Positions 1 to 9,081 of a DNA stretch of 64,000 nt are shown one piece after another (within the stretch, counting starts at the first letter, position 1; each line of letters opens with the position of its first letter). Under the pieces are notes generated by a model that was not told where the DNA came from, searched no databases, and saw nothing but the letters and a program-made list of their open reading frames with translations. The stretch is from Micromonospora eburnea. Its GTDB lineage: Bacteria > Actinomycetota > Actinomycetes > Mycobacteriales > Micromonosporaceae. The stretch is from positions 3,782,001 to 3,846,000 of the forward strand of contig NZ_FMHY01000002.1 of the NCBI RefSeq assembly GCF_900090225.1, in the 5' to 3' direction. A program made the position numbers and the translations under genes.

Positions 1-567
1 ACCGACGTCGGGCTGGACGAGGAGGCGATCAACCAGCTCGACTGGACGTTGCGCCGGGTACGCGCCGCCAGGCTCGACAACGGCTGGGACTCCGCCGGCA
101 AGACCGGCACCTGGCAGGCGGGCCAGAGCACCACGCAGAACGTGCACACGTGGATGGTCGGGTGGACCGGTGCCCTCGCGGCGGCGGTCTGGCTCGGCAC
201 CAGCGACGGCAAGCCGCTGAGGACGAAGAACGGCAGCTACGAGGTGTACGGGTCCAACGCCCCCGGACCGATCTGGCGACAGTTCATGGAGCAGGCGACC
301 GCGGCCATGAAGCTCGACCCGGGCAAGTACCGGTTCAGCGACCCGAGGTTCCCGGACGACACCCCACCGCCGTCGGCCACGAACCGGCCGGCGCCGACCA
401 CCTCCTCGTCCCCTACGGCCTCCTCTCGTCCGACGCCGAGCGCGACGCCGTCGGACTCCAGGCCCAGCCCGAGCCCGAGTGACCCGCCGACGCCGACGCC
501 GAGCGGCTCGCTCTCGCTGAGCCCGCTGCCGAGCGTGTCGCCGTCGCGGACCAGGGGGCCGAGGTGA
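1..567 (+). CDS. Class A penicillin-binding protein, C-terminal part (truncated by window edge)
   Basis: The frame is open from the first base, so the gene begins outside the window; 188 residues are visible. The motif AGKTGTWQ is the KTG(T) box of the penicillin-binding transpeptidase fold, which lines the active site for peptidoglycan cross-linking. Tryptophan-rich sequence follows (TWMVGWTGALAAAVWLG), typical of the C-terminal end of class A glycosyltransferase/transpeptidase enzymes. The last ~75 residues are a low-complexity Pro/Ser/Thr tail, common on actinobacterial PBPs and expected to lie outside the membrane. The catalytic SxxK and SxN boxes would be in the missing part. An internal TTG at 49 is not a credible start. 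Confidence 0.85.
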   Translation, partial: TDVGLDEEAINQLDWTLRRVRAARLDNGWDSAGKTGTWQAGQSTTQNVHTWMVGWTGALAAAVWLGTSDGKPLRTKNGSYEVYGSNAPGPIWRQFMEQATAAMKLDPGKYRFSDPRFPDDTPPPSATNRPAPTTSSSPTASSRPTPSATPSDSRPSPSPSDPPTPTPSGSLSLSPLPSVSPSRTRGPR

Positions 568-585
568 CCACCAGGAGGTGCCAGC

Positions 586-1191
586 ATGCCCGTTGAACTG
601 CCGGAACTGATCGTCCCGGACGCCGCCGCCTGGCGGCGGTGGCTCGGTGAACACCACGCCGACCCGGACGGCGTGTGGCTGGTGCTGGCGAAACGCGGCG
701 GCACCGGCCCCACCACCGTCAACTACGACCAGGCGCTCGACGAGGCGCTCTGCCACGGCTGGATCGACGGCCAGGTGAAGAGCCGCGACGAGGGCACCTA
801 CCGGCAGCGGTTCACCCCACGCCGGGCGCGCAGCCCCTGGTCGGCGCGGAACGTCGGCATCGTCGAGCGGCTGCTCGCCGAGGGCCGCATGCACCCGGCC
901 GGACTCGCCGAGGTGGAACGCGCCAAGCGCGACGGCCGCTGGGACACCGCGTACGCCGGACAGGCCACGGCGGAGGTCCCGGCGGACCTCGCGGCCGCGC
1001 TCGTCGCCGAGCCCCGGGCCCGGGCGATGTTCGACATCCTCACCGCTCAGAACCGGTACTCCATCCTCTACCGGCTCGCCACCGCCAAGCGCGCCGACAC
1101 CCGCCAACGCCGGCTCGCGGAGTTCGTCGCCATGCTGGCCCGCGGCGAGACCGTCTACCCACAACGCCGGCGGCTCGGCGACCCCGACTGA
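586..1191 (+). CDS. YdeI/OmpD-associated family protein
   Basis: This 201-residue cytoplasmic protein of the YdeI/OmpD-associated family has no known biochemical activity. The family signatures are the central ALCHGWIDGQVK segment, the following RFTPRRARSPWS stretch, and a C-terminal helical region with ILTAQNRYSILYRLATAKR. It starts with ATG preceded by AGGAGG at a good distance and lies 18 bp after the penicillin-binding protein gene, so the two may be co-transcribed. There is no signal peptide or membrane segment. The family assignment is firm and the function is open. Confidence 0.8.
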   Translation: MPVELPELIVPDAAAWRRWLGEHHADPDGVWLVLAKRGGTGPTTVNYDQALDEALCHGWIDGQVKSRDEGTYRQRFTPRRARSPWSARNVGIVERLLAEGRMHPAGLAEVERAKRDGRWDTAYAGQATAEVPADLAAALVAEPRARAMFDILTAQNRYSILYRLATAKRADTRQRRLAEFVAMLARGETVYPQRRRLGDPD

Positions 1192-1339
1192 CCGCCCAAC
1201 CGGTGTGCGACCCTGGTCCGGGTGGTCGTGGTCGACGTCGATGACACGCCGTGCCTCACCCGCCGGGGAGGGCGCGCGCGCCCGGGCTGCGCTTCGTCGC
1301 CTGTCTGCAGAGCGGCGTACGGCGGCGCGGCCGGCCGGG

Positions 1340-1933
1340 TCAGGAGGCCAGCACCAGCTCACGCAGCTTGCCGTCGAGGGTCGGCGCGTCGACTCCGCCC
1401 GGCCAGCCCCGCAACAGCGCACCGCCCTTGGCGACGACCACCACGGCCGGTGGCTCGCGGACCGCGTACGACTGCCCGATCGTGCCGTCATCGTCGACGA
1501 CGACCGGGTACTCCACCCGATGTTCCCGCAGGTACCGGTGCAGGTCATCCGGCTTGTCCTCCCCGGCCACCCCGACGAGGACGACCCGGTCCCGGTAGGT
1601 GCGGGCCAACTCGCTCAGCGCGTCCTGCCGCTGCTCGCACTGGGCGCACCAGGAGCTGAAGAAGACGAGCACGACCGGCCGGTCGGCCCACAGGTCGGCG
1701 AGGGCGACCCGACTGCCGTCGGTCAACGAACCGGTGACGGCCGGCGCGGCCGGCACGCCGGAGGGGGCCGGTCGCAGCGCGAGCCCATCGGGCGCCGGGC
1801 CGGGCAGCGCCGCGGCACCACCGGGGACCGGCTCCGGCCGCGCCGGGGCGCCGTCGGAACAGGACGTCGAGGACAGCACCGCGACCAGGGCCAGCGCTGC
1901 GGCGGCCAGGCGGACGGCGTACCTGCGGGTCAT
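1340..1933 (-). CDS. TlpA-like thioredoxin-fold lipoprotein
   Basis: This is a 197-residue exported protein. The N-terminus has an arginine pair, a hydrophobic stretch and a lipobox ending in TSC at about residue 25, so it is probably a membrane-anchored lipoprotein. A linker is followed by a TlpA/ResA/AhpC-TSA thioredoxin fold with the redox motif WCAQC (Cys96 and Cys99), in the context VVLVFFSSWCAQCEQR. Such proteins reduce or isomerise extracytoplasmic disulfides, often for cytochrome or metal-centre maturation. The frame is open further upstream, but the ATG at 1933 overlaps the stop of the preceding lipoprotein gene (ATGA), so the two are translationally coupled. The redox partner is unknown. 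Confidence 0.82.
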   Translation of the reverse strand: MTRRYAVRLAAAALALVAVLSSTSCSDGAPARPEPVPGGAAALPGPAPDGLALRPAPSGVPAAPAVTGSLTDGSRVALADLWADRPVVLVFFSSWCAQCEQRQDALSELARTYRDRVVLVGVAGEDKPDDLHRYLREHRVEYPVVVDDDGTIGQSYAVREPPAVVVVAKGGALLRGWPGGVDAPTLDGKLRELVLAS

Positions 1934-2361
1934 GCCGGCACCACCGCGACGAGCGCGGGGCCCTCGCTGGTGTTCGGGGTGAGGTCGATCGGCGGGTGGC
2001 CGTCGACGACCAGCCGGTAGGCGTCCCGCGTGGCCACGTTGACCGGCACGGCGAACTCGCAGTACGTCGGGACGCGCGCCACCTCCAGGTCTTCCGCGAA
2101 GGTCGCCACCGCGGTGCCCGACGACAGCGAGCCCTCGGCGAGCGGGTGGCCGGCGGCGTCGATCACCTGGAACGGTGCGCGGTTGTGGAAGTGGGTGTAG
2201 GGGCCGGTACCGGCGCACGGCTCGCCCTCCGGCCGGATGTTGATGTCGCGGACGAGCACCCGTACGGTCATCGCCGACCGGGGCTCCTCGGCGCCGCCGC
2301 AGGCGGTCAGCGCGCCAGCAAGCAGCGACGGCAGCGACAGCACTGCCAGCAGGCGCCGCAT
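1930..2361 (-). CDS. Small lipoprotein of unknown function
   Basis: This 143-residue protein has a hydrophobic signal sequence and a lipobox ending in TAC (about residue 20), so it is predicted to be anchored on the outer face of the membrane. The mature part is a compact beta-rich domain. It contains TGPYTHFHNRAPFQV, whose two histidines could bind metal, and single cysteines in GEPCAG and PTYCEF. I do not recognise the family. GGGAGG lies just upstream of the ATG. The gene overlaps the following thioredoxin-like lipoprotein gene by 4 bp, which suggests that the two lipoproteins work together, perhaps in copper or thiol handling; that is only context. Confidence 0.7.
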   Translation of the reverse strand: MRRLLAVLSLPSLLAGALTACGGAEEPRSAMTVRVLVRDINIRPEGEPCAGTGPYTHFHNRAPFQVIDAAGHPLAEGSLSSGTAVATFAEDLEVARVPTYCEFAVPVNVATRDAYRLVVDGHPPIDLTPNTSEGPALVAVVPA

Positions 2362-2441
2362 CTGTCCTCCCAGGTCGTCGTGAGGGTGGAGCCCGGGGCG
2401 GTGCGGCGAACGGTCCGCACCGCCCCGGGCGATCGGGTGGA

Positions 2442-4496
2442 TCAGCTGATCAGTGCCCGGGGTCGTTCGACCCGGCACTGGCTGGTCACGGTCTTGCTCG
2501 GGTCGCTCACCGAGGTGGCGGTGAGCTCCACCAGGGTGGTCGCGGTCGCGTCGGCGCTAGCGCCGACCGAGACGTCGACCCCGGTGGTGGCGCCGAACTT
2601 GGCCACGGCCAGCTCGTTCGGCAGCTCCACCTTCCAGCCCTTGCCGGGCACGGTCGCCGAGAGCTTGTACACGTCGGACGTCAGGTACTCGCTGGCGTCC
2701 TCCGGGTGCTGCTGCTCGCCGGCCACGTACCGGCCGGTGTTGGTCAGGTCGAAGGTGCAGAACGCGCCCTTGCCGGTCGGCTTGCCCCGGGTGACCAGGG
2801 AGCCCTTGGACAGGGCGACGCCGTGCTCGCTCGGGCCGGCGCCGTCCAGCGACCGCACCGCCACCGTGTACGACAGCACCCCGTCGGCGTCCCGGCGGAG
2901 GTTGAGCACGTAGAAGTGCAGCCGGTTGGCCTCGTCCACGTACTCGTACTCGCTGCCGGAGTTGGCGCCGGCGTGGAACAGCGCGTCGGACAACTGCCGG
3001 TAGTCGCCCATGGTGATCTTCTGCGGGGTGCCGTCCGGCTGGTAGAAGTCCACCATGTCGATGTCCTGCGGGTTCGCGTCGACCACCCACACGAACGGGG
3101 CGCTGTCCGCGTTCTTGGTCTTGCTGAGCAGCACGCCGCTGTCCGGCGTGAACGAGTCGGCGCCCATCCGGTCGACGACCTCGACGGTGTAGTTGTTGTA
3201 GTTGCCGCCGTCGCACAGCGGGTTGGTGTTGACGCTGCACGCCGGCGAGAGGTCCCGGTTCATGGCGATGTTGATGCCGGTCAGGCCGTCCCCGGCGTCC
3301 ACCGCGCGGGCGGTGATGTCGGCGACCACGAGGCCGGAGGTGGCGAGCCCCTCCCGGGACAGCCGCAGGACGTGCTCCTCACCGATCAGCTTGATCTTCA
3401 TCTTGTCCCGCAGCATGTGCAGCGAGCCCATCGAGCCGCCGTTGACCGGTGGGATCTGCCAGCGGGTGTGCGGGCCGCCCGGACCGTTGAAGGAGCCGCG
3501 CGACATCATGCTCCAGATGCCGGTGTACGCGCGACGCAACGGAACGCCGTACGGGTTGTTGTAGTTGTCCCCGATGCTGAGCAGGTGGCTCAGCTCATGG
3601 GCGTAGACACCCATGCCCGAGCTCTCCGCCTGGGTCGACGAACCGCCGCCCGCGTTCGGCCAGATCGTGGCGGCCGCCTTCCAGGACGTCCAGTCGACGT
3701 ACCGGGTCTTGGCGTAGTTGGGCAGGTTGGGGTCCGGCGGGCCCCAGGCGTCCGGCACGTCCTCCTTGTTCTGGAACATCATCTGGCCGAACTCCTGCCA
3801 GGTCGAGGACTCGTCCTGACCGGCGGAGAGGATGAAGACCAGCTCGAAGCTGTTGGCGACCTCGTCGCCGACCGCCGCGCGCCAGGCGCCGAGCCCGTCG
3901 GTACGGATGTTCCGGTTGCAGGTCACCCCGGACGGGCAGGCGCCGGGGTTGAAGCTGTTGTCGATGCCGTACTGGAACGACTTCGACGGCATCTCGTACG
4001 GGCCGAAGCCGGTGAGGTCGACACCGTAGCGACCGTTGGAGTCCTGCATCCAGTACTCGTGCAGGGTGTGTCCCCGGTTCAGCTCGTTGGGCTTGTTCAG
4101 GAACTCGCTGTAGAACTGCGCGACCTGGTCCCGCGCCACGTTCGTCGCGCTCGCCTGCGGGTTGCCGAAGACCGAGGACTGCGCGGGCTGGGTGACGACG
4201 AACGGCTGGTCCGGGTAGTCGAGCGTGACCAACGCGATCTTGAAGTTTCGGACCGACCCACGCACGGTGAGGTCGGCCCAGTTCCGGTTCGGCACCGGGA
4301 CGTATTCGTCCCAGGTCATCGTGTCGGGGTTCTGCCAGTGCTGCGGGTCGAGCACCTGGAACGGGGCGATCCCGTCCGGTGCGTCGCCCGGTGCGGCGGC
4401 GGCCGTGCCGGCGGAGCCGGACGCGACCACGACGGTCGCGACTGCGGCGGCCAGCACCGAACGCCACACCGTGCGCCGGGTGGGCAGAAGGTGCAT
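2442..4496 (-). CDS. Secreted M6 family (immune inhibitor A-like) metalloprotease
   Basis: This 684-residue protein has a Sec-type signal peptide ending near AAAAPGDAP (about residue 35). The zinc motif HELSH is at His300, Glu301 and His304, in the context GVYAHELSHLLSIGDNY, typical of peptidase family M6 and related gluzincins. The following GIWSMMSRGSFNGPGG stretch fits the M6 Met-turn region. The last 200 residues look like an accessory beta domain. It is the first of four secreted peptidase genes in the first 17 kb. The lipoprotein gene lies 80 bp downstream on the same strand. It probably degrades extracellular protein; the substrate is unknown. Confidence 0.85.
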   Translation of the reverse strand: MHLLPTRRTVWRSVLAAAVATVVVASGSAGTAAAAPGDAPDGIAPFQVLDPQHWQNPDTMTWDEYVPVPNRNWADLTVRGSVRNFKIALVTLDYPDQPFVVTQPAQSSVFGNPQASATNVARDQVAQFYSEFLNKPNELNRGHTLHEYWMQDSNGRYGVDLTGFGPYEMPSKSFQYGIDNSFNPGACPSGVTCNRNIRTDGLGAWRAAVGDEVANSFELVFILSAGQDESSTWQEFGQMMFQNKEDVPDAWGPPDPNLPNYAKTRYVDWTSWKAAATIWPNAGGGSSTQAESSGMGVYAHELSHLLSIGDNYNNPYGVPLRRAYTGIWSMMSRGSFNGPGGPHTRWQIPPVNGGSMGSLHMLRDKMKIKLIGEEHVLRLSREGLATSGLVVADITARAVDAGDGLTGINIAMNRDLSPACSVNTNPLCDGGNYNNYTVEVVDRMGADSFTPDSGVLLSKTKNADSAPFVWVVDANPQDIDMVDFYQPDGTPQKITMGDYRQLSDALFHAGANSGSEYEYVDEANRLHFYVLNLRRDADGVLSYTVAVRSLDGAGPSEHGVALSKGSLVTRGKPTGKGAFCTFDLTNTGRYVAGEQQHPEDASEYLTSDVYKLSATVPGKGWKVELPNELAVAKFGATTGVDVSVGASADATATTLVELTATSVSDPSKTVTSQCRVERPRALIS

Positions 4497-4684
4497 CGGG
4501 TCACCTTTCAGATCGGGGGCTCGGGAGGGTGAGGCGATCGAAGCCGGGCGGACTCGCCGGCCGGCATGATCACACCCGAACCGAATCTAGGAGCCGGCCG
4601 ACCCGTGGTCACCGTGCAGATGTCGGCAGGTGCGCCGGCCGCTTCCGACACGTGCAGGACGTTCGCCGGCGCGGACCGTCGTGC

Positions 4685-5569
4685 CTAGACGTCGGCCCGC
4701 AACGCCCGCCGCAGGTCCCGGCACACCCGCGCCTCGGTCTCCGCCGGCAGCGGGCCACGGGGCGGCCGGCACGGCCCGCCGTACCGGCCGACGAGCGCCA
4801 TCGCCAGCTTGACGGCCTGCACCACCTCTGGCCGGGAGTCCCAGCGGAGCAGGGGGTGCAGCTGGGCGTACAGCGGCAGCGCCGCCGCCAGGTCCTGCGC
4901 GGCACACAGCCGTTGCAGGCGCCGGCAGAGCCGGGGCAGGGCGTTGGGGCTCTTCCCGATCCACCCGGTCGCGCCGCACACGGTCAACTCCAGCAGCACG
5001 TCGTCGGCCCCGACCAGCACGTCGAGATGGGGGCACAGGTCACGGACGTGGTGCAGCCGGCGTACGTCGCGCTCCCGTACCGCCAGGACGCCGTCGGTCT
5101 CGGCGACCCGGGCGAGCAACTCCGGCGTCAGGTCCACCGTGCTCTCGGCCGGGTCGGCGTACACCACCACCGGGAGCCCGACGGCGGCCACCTCGCGGTA
5201 GTGGGCGACGACCTCGGCGGCGGTGCCCGGGTGCCCGACCGGCGGCGGCGCGAGCACCGCCTGGGCACCGGCGGCCTGGGCCTGCTCGGCCCACCGCCGG
5301 GCCTGCCGGCTGCCGTACCCGCCGACGCCCGGCACCACCGCACAGCCGCTCGGCACGGCCTCGACGGCGGCGCGGACCACGTCGGCGCGCTCGCCGTCGG
5401 ACAGGGACCGGTACTCCCCCAACGTGCCGCACGGCGCGACTCCCTGGCAGCCCTCGTCGGCAAGCCAGCGTACGTGTTCCTGGAGCCGGTCGTAGTCGAC
5501 GGAGAGATCCGCCCGGAACGGCGTGGGGATGGCGGCGATGACGCCCTGCCAGGGCCTGGTAGCGGCCAC
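4685..5569 (-). CDS. DapA-superfamily protein lacking the Schiff-base lysine
   Basis: This 294-residue TIM-barrel protein belongs to the dihydrodipicolinate synthase/N-acetylneuraminate lyase superfamily. Recognisable family motifs are AIPTPFRADLSVDYDRL, PCGTLGEYRSLS and the tyrosine-bearing PVVVYADP (Tyr137). Active members form a Schiff base with a lysine in a GIKE-like strand; here the equivalent strand reads GVLAVRE, with Arg165 in the lysine position. The arginine that DapA uses to bind the substrate carboxylate is also not apparent. The protein may therefore be a non-enzymatic homologue or use other chemistry. It starts at GTG 5569 behind a GGGAAGGGA ribosome binding site and is divergent from the PucR-type regulator. 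Confidence 0.8.
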   Translation of the reverse strand: MAATRPWQGVIAAIPTPFRADLSVDYDRLQEHVRWLADEGCQGVAPCGTLGEYRSLSDGERADVVRAAVEAVPSGCAVVPGVGGYGSRQARRWAEQAQAAGAQAVLAPPPVGHPGTAAEVVAHYREVAAVGLPVVVYADPAESTVDLTPELLARVAETDGVLAVRERDVRRLHHVRDLCPHLDVLVGADDVLLELTVCGATGWIGKSPNALPRLCRRLQRLCAAQDLAAALPLYAQLHPLLRWDSRPEVVQAVKLAMALVGRYGGPCRPPRGPLPAETEARVCRDLRRALRADV

Positions 5570-5774
5570 GACGTCCCTTCCCGGTCACTCCGTTCGTGCG
5601 GGCGTACCCAGCGACTGGACGACCCACCCTGGCCCGATGGGCCGGCAACCGCACACGTTAGGGGGGGTGACCTCTCGCGGTCTTCCGACAGATGCCGAAA
5701 CCGCCGAGGCTCATCCGGGTACGGATGTTGCGGTGAGGTTACGGGGATTGCGCCATCAGGCCAACATCATCGAA

Positions 5775-5794
5775 GGTAGGCCAACCGTCCTACC
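5775..5794. promoter_or_regulatory. Inverted repeat between DapA-like and PucR genes (possible operator)
   Basis: GGTAGG and CCTACC form 6-bp inverted arms around an 8-bp spacer in the 289-bp divergent intergenic region, 65 bp upstream of the PucR-type start. PucR regulators often act on the divergent neighbour, so this is a candidate operator. The arms are short and binding is not shown. Confidence 0.3.
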
Positions 5795-5858
5795 AGCACA
5801 TATCCAGCCCCATCCCAGCGAGGCGTCGCGGGAGCGGGTTGGTGTCCGGGAGAAGCGC

Positions 5859-7091
5859 ATGCGCATGGAGCTGCAACGCATCGTCGACCGGGTCGCGGCA
5901 CGGGTCAAACGGCCGGCCCTGATCGAGGACCGGCGCCAGCGGGTCGTCGTCTACAGCGAGCACACCGGGGTGATCGACGGAGTACGCCGCAGCTCGATCC
6001 TGCGCCGGCACACCACCCCGGAGGTGATCGCCTGGGCGCGGGAGATCGGGATCATGGAGGCCCGGGAGCCGGTGCGTACCCCGGCCTCCCCCGAGCTGGA
6101 CCTCCTCCCCCGGGTGTGCGTGCCGATCCGGCACCAGGACCTGCTGCTGGGCTTCGTGTGGTTCATCGACGAGGCCGAGGGGATGACCGACGAGGACATC
6201 TCGGTGGTCACCGAGGCGATGTCGGACCTGTCGCTCGCCCTCTACCGGGAGAACCTGCTCGGCGAGCTGACCTCGCAGCGGGAGGCGGAGGCGACCCGGA
6301 CGCTCCTCGTCGAGTCCCCGGAGGCCCGCCGCGAGGCCGTCCGATCGTTGCTGACCGACGGCTTGGTCGGCACCGACGGTCAGGTCACCGCCCTGGTCGC
6401 CCAGCTCGTCGTGGCCGCCGACGACGCGCTCGACGACGCGGCCCGGCTCGCCCTGGAGCACGCCCTCGTGGCGACCCGGCAGTGGATCGGATCGCGCGAG
6501 ACGCTGCACCTGGTCCGGCACGACCACGGAGTGCTGCTGATCTGCGGGGGGCGCAGCGCGGTCCGGGTGGCCGCGGAGGACGCCGCCGCGCAGCTCGACC
6601 AGGCCCTGCGCGGGGCGATTCGGGGGCTGACGTCGGTGGCGCGCACCGTCCTCGGCGTCGGCGACGCCCGGCCCCGCCTTTACGACAGCGTGCTGTCGTA
6701 CCAGGAGGCGTTCCAGGCGGCCCGAGTGGGCGTGCAACTGCCCGCGCTGGGTCCGATCGTCCCCTGGTCCGAGCTGGGCATCTACCGGCTGCTGTCCGGG
6801 GTGGACGCCCGGCACCTGGACGTCGCGCGGGTGCATCCGGGGCTGGGCCGCCTGCTCGGCGACGAGACCCAGCAGGTGCTGCTCGAAACCCTGGAGACCT
6901 ACCTCGACCTGGCCGGCAACGCCCACGCCACGGCGGAACGGCTGCGGCTGCACCGGACGACGCTGTACTACCGGTTGCAGCGGGTGGAGCTGCTCGCCGA
7001 CACCGACCTCAAGGACGGCAACGAACGGCTCTGCCTGCACCTGGCGCTGAAGCTCGGCCGCCTGACCGGCCAGTACCAGCCGAGCCAGTGA
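5859..7091 (+). CDS. PucR family transcriptional regulator
   Basis: This 410-residue regulator starts with a GAF-like sensory segment (about residues 20-150, including LLPRVCVPIRHQDLLLGFVWFID). A GGDEF-like middle region follows, and the C-terminus is a PucR-type helix-turn-helix (about residues 345-400: GNAHATAERLRLHRTTLYYRL). The frame is open 336 bp further upstream, but that part would overlap the divergent gene and reads as non-coding. The ATG at 5859 has a GGGAGAAG ribosome binding site and gives a normal family length. PucR-type regulators commonly control catabolic genes, so the adjacent DapA-like gene is the most likely target. Confidence 0.85.
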   Translation: MRMELQRIVDRVAARVKRPALIEDRRQRVVVYSEHTGVIDGVRRSSILRRHTTPEVIAWAREIGIMEAREPVRTPASPELDLLPRVCVPIRHQDLLLGFVWFIDEAEGMTDEDISVVTEAMSDLSLALYRENLLGELTSQREAEATRTLLVESPEARREAVRSLLTDGLVGTDGQVTALVAQLVVAADDALDDAARLALEHALVATRQWIGSRETLHLVRHDHGVLLICGGRSAVRVAAEDAAAQLDQALRGAIRGLTSVARTVLGVGDARPRLYDSVLSYQEAFQAARVGVQLPALGPIVPWSELGIYRLLSGVDARHLDVARVHPGLGRLLGDETQQVLLETLETYLDLAGNAHATAERLRLHRTTLYYRLQRVELLADTDLKDGNERLCLHLALKLGRLTGQYQPSQ

Positions 7092-7119
7092 TCGGCGCCC
7101 CGGGCGGGGCGGACGAACC

Positions 7120-7153
7120 AGGGGTGGGACGCCGGGTGCCCGGCGCCCCACCC
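7120..7153. terminator. Convergent hairpin terminator
   Basis: Two 16-nt arms, 7120-7135 and 7138-7153, pair with one mismatch in the 73-bp gap between the convergent PucR and S15 peptidase genes. It is a GC-rich hairpin without a T tract, as is usual in actinomycetes. Confidence 0.6.
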
Positions 7154-7164
7154 CCACGGAACTG

Positions 7165-9081
7165 CTACAGGCCGGCCGCCGCGGCCGCCTGCCGACCGCC
7201 GACCACCGGCAGGGTGATCCGGCTACGGTCGAAGTGCACGGTGATGTCGGCCCGGTTCTGCTTGGCCCGGCTGCTGTAGCCGGAGTACGAGCCGAGCAGG
7301 ACCACGCCGATCTGGTTGCCGGTTTCGAACACGTAGTCCTCGGGCAGCAGGTTCAGGTCGACCTCGGTCTTCTGCCCGGGCACCAGCGGCGTCGACACGG
7401 ACAGCGAGTCGAGGTTGAGGCCGTCGAGGATGCCCTTGGTCACCAGCTCCTGCGGGCTGGTGACGACGGTCTTCTCGACCTTGCGGTAGCAGGCGTCCTC
7501 GGCGAACCCGCCCCAGTTGGCCGTCTCCCCCCAGCAGTCCTCCTGGGTCAGCGTACGGACGCCGTCACCGGCGGTGCTGAAGCGTTCACGGCTGCCGTAG
7601 TCGACGAGCAGCCCGGCGAAGCTGGTGTCCTCGCCGTCGACGGTGGCGTTGATCCGAACGATCGGGGTGCCCGAGATGTGCAGGGGCGCCTTCAGCGGCG
7701 CGGAGAGGAACACCAAGCGGTTCTGCGTGTTCGCCGCCGGGTCCGACGGGTGCCGGATGGCGTTGGCCTGGGTCATCGTGGGCGTGTCCCGGAAGGCGGC
7801 CGACGCGTTGCCGGGACCGGAGCGCAGGGCCAGGCCACCCGCGTTCCCGCTGGTCGGCGCGGTGAGGAACACCTGGGTCGGCTGCGTGTTCGGCAGCGGC
7901 CAGGTGCGGGCCGTCTCCCAGACGTCCGGCGCCCGCTCGATGTCCACGGCCGGCTCCCGCATGATCCCGTTGTCGATGCCCTGGAGCCAGTAGTCGAACC
8001 AGCGGTGCAGGGTGTCGACCCACTTGGTGCGGCGGAAGTCGAACGGGTCGACGTGGCCGGTGCCGGTCATCCAGAGCTTGCGCGGCACGCCCTGCTCGCC
8101 CAGCGCCTCCCACCACTTGCTGAAGTGGTCCGGGCGGACGTTGTCGTCGTTGATGCCGTGCACCACGAAGACGCTGGCCTTGACCCGGTCGGCGTGCGGC
8201 ACGTAGTCGCGTTCCGCCCAGAAGTCGTTGTAGTCCCCGGTGGTGTCGTCGCCGCCCTGCCCGAGAGCCGTCCGCACCGGCGCGCAGTACGCCCGGCGGT
8301 CGGGGTTGGTGACCGTGTTGGCCAGGCTGCCCGAGTAGTTGTTCGCCCGGGTGACCAGGCCGTTGCTGCGCGAGTAGTCGTACCAGCTCGAGATGGCCGA
8401 GATCGGCACGATGGTGGTCAACCCGTCCACCCCGCTGGCGGCCGCGGCGTTGGCCAGGGTGCCGTCGTACGACTTGCCGATCATGCCGGTCCGGCCGTTG
8501 TGCCAGTCGGCGACGACCTCCCGGCCGGCGGCGTCGAACCCGGGCCGGCGCCCGTTGAGCCAGTCGATCGCCGTCGGCGCGCTGATGTTGTCGGCCTGAC
8601 CGCCGGTGACCGGGCAGCCGGTCGAGTTGTTGGTGCCGATCATGTCGAGCAGGATCACCGCGTAGCCACGCGGAACGAAGTAGTTGTCATAGAAGAGGGG
8701 CCATTTGTCATTCAGCCCGTCTCCGTCGACATCGCCCTTGCATTCGCTCTCGTTGCCCCGACAAACCGTCGAGTAGTACGGGCTGGCGTCCATCACCACG
8801 GGGACCTTCAGCCCGTTCTCGCTGGCGCTCGGCCGAATGATGTCCATGGCCACCACGTCGCGCGCACCGTCGCCGTCCGTGTCGACGTCGGAGGTGACGA
8901 AAATCCGTTCCCGAACGGCGTCGGAATATCCGAAAACCGGTTGGGTGACGCCGTCCTCGATCGCCAGCCCGGGGCGTTCGTCGGCACCTGGCCGGGCCAG
9001 CGCGCCGGTTGCCGGCAGGCCGGTGGCGGCCACCGCCAAGGCCACCACCGAGGCGCGCAAGGCAAGTCTTCCTCTTCGCAT
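7165..9081 (-). CDS. Secreted Xaa-Pro dipeptidyl-peptidase (family S15)
   Basis: This 638-residue alpha/beta-hydrolase has a signal peptide ending near GALARPGA. The nucleophile lies in GMIGKSYDGT (Ser204), the aspartate in VVHGINDDNV and the histidine in GTGHVDPF, all expected for peptidase family S15 (X-Pro dipeptidyl-peptidase/CocE-like). A C-terminal jelly-roll domain contains LNLLPEDYVFETGNQIGV, characteristic of the family. It releases X-Pro dipeptides from the N-termini of peptides. The ATG at 9081 has a GGGAGAGGGAG ribosome binding site; the in-frame GTG at 9102 is less likely. The M14 carboxypeptidase gene is divergent from it. A cocaine-esterase-like esterase is the alternative. Confidence 0.85.
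   Translation of the reverse strand: MRRGRLALRASVVALAVAATGLPATGALARPGADERPGLAIEDGVTQPVFGYSDAVRERIFVTSDVDTDGDGARDVVAMDIIRPSASENGLKVPVVMDASPYYSTVCRGNESECKGDVDGDGLNDKWPLFYDNYFVPRGYAVILLDMIGTNNSTGCPVTGGQADNISAPTAIDWLNGRRPGFDAAGREVVADWHNGRTGMIGKSYDGTLANAAAASGVDGLTTIVPISAISSWYDYSRSNGLVTRANNYSGSLANTVTNPDRRAYCAPVRTALGQGGDDTTGDYNDFWAERDYVPHADRVKASVFVVHGINDDNVRPDHFSKWWEALGEQGVPRKLWMTGTGHVDPFDFRRTKWVDTLHRWFDYWLQGIDNGIMREPAVDIERAPDVWETARTWPLPNTQPTQVFLTAPTSGNAGGLALRSGPGNASAAFRDTPTMTQANAIRHPSDPAANTQNRLVFLSAPLKAPLHISGTPIVRINATVDGEDTSFAGLLVDYGSRERFSTAGDGVRTLTQEDCWGETANWGGFAEDACYRKVEKTVVTSPQELVTKGILDGLNLDSLSVSTPLVPGQKTEVDLNLLPEDYVFETGNQIGVVLLGSYSGYSSRAKQNRADITVHFDRSRITLPVVGGRQAAAAAGL

Noticed and set aside
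5523..5858. N-terminal extension of the PucR-type regulator.
   Set aside because: It would overlap the divergent DapA-like gene start and reads as non-coding; the ATG at 5859 has a ribosome binding site and gives the family length.
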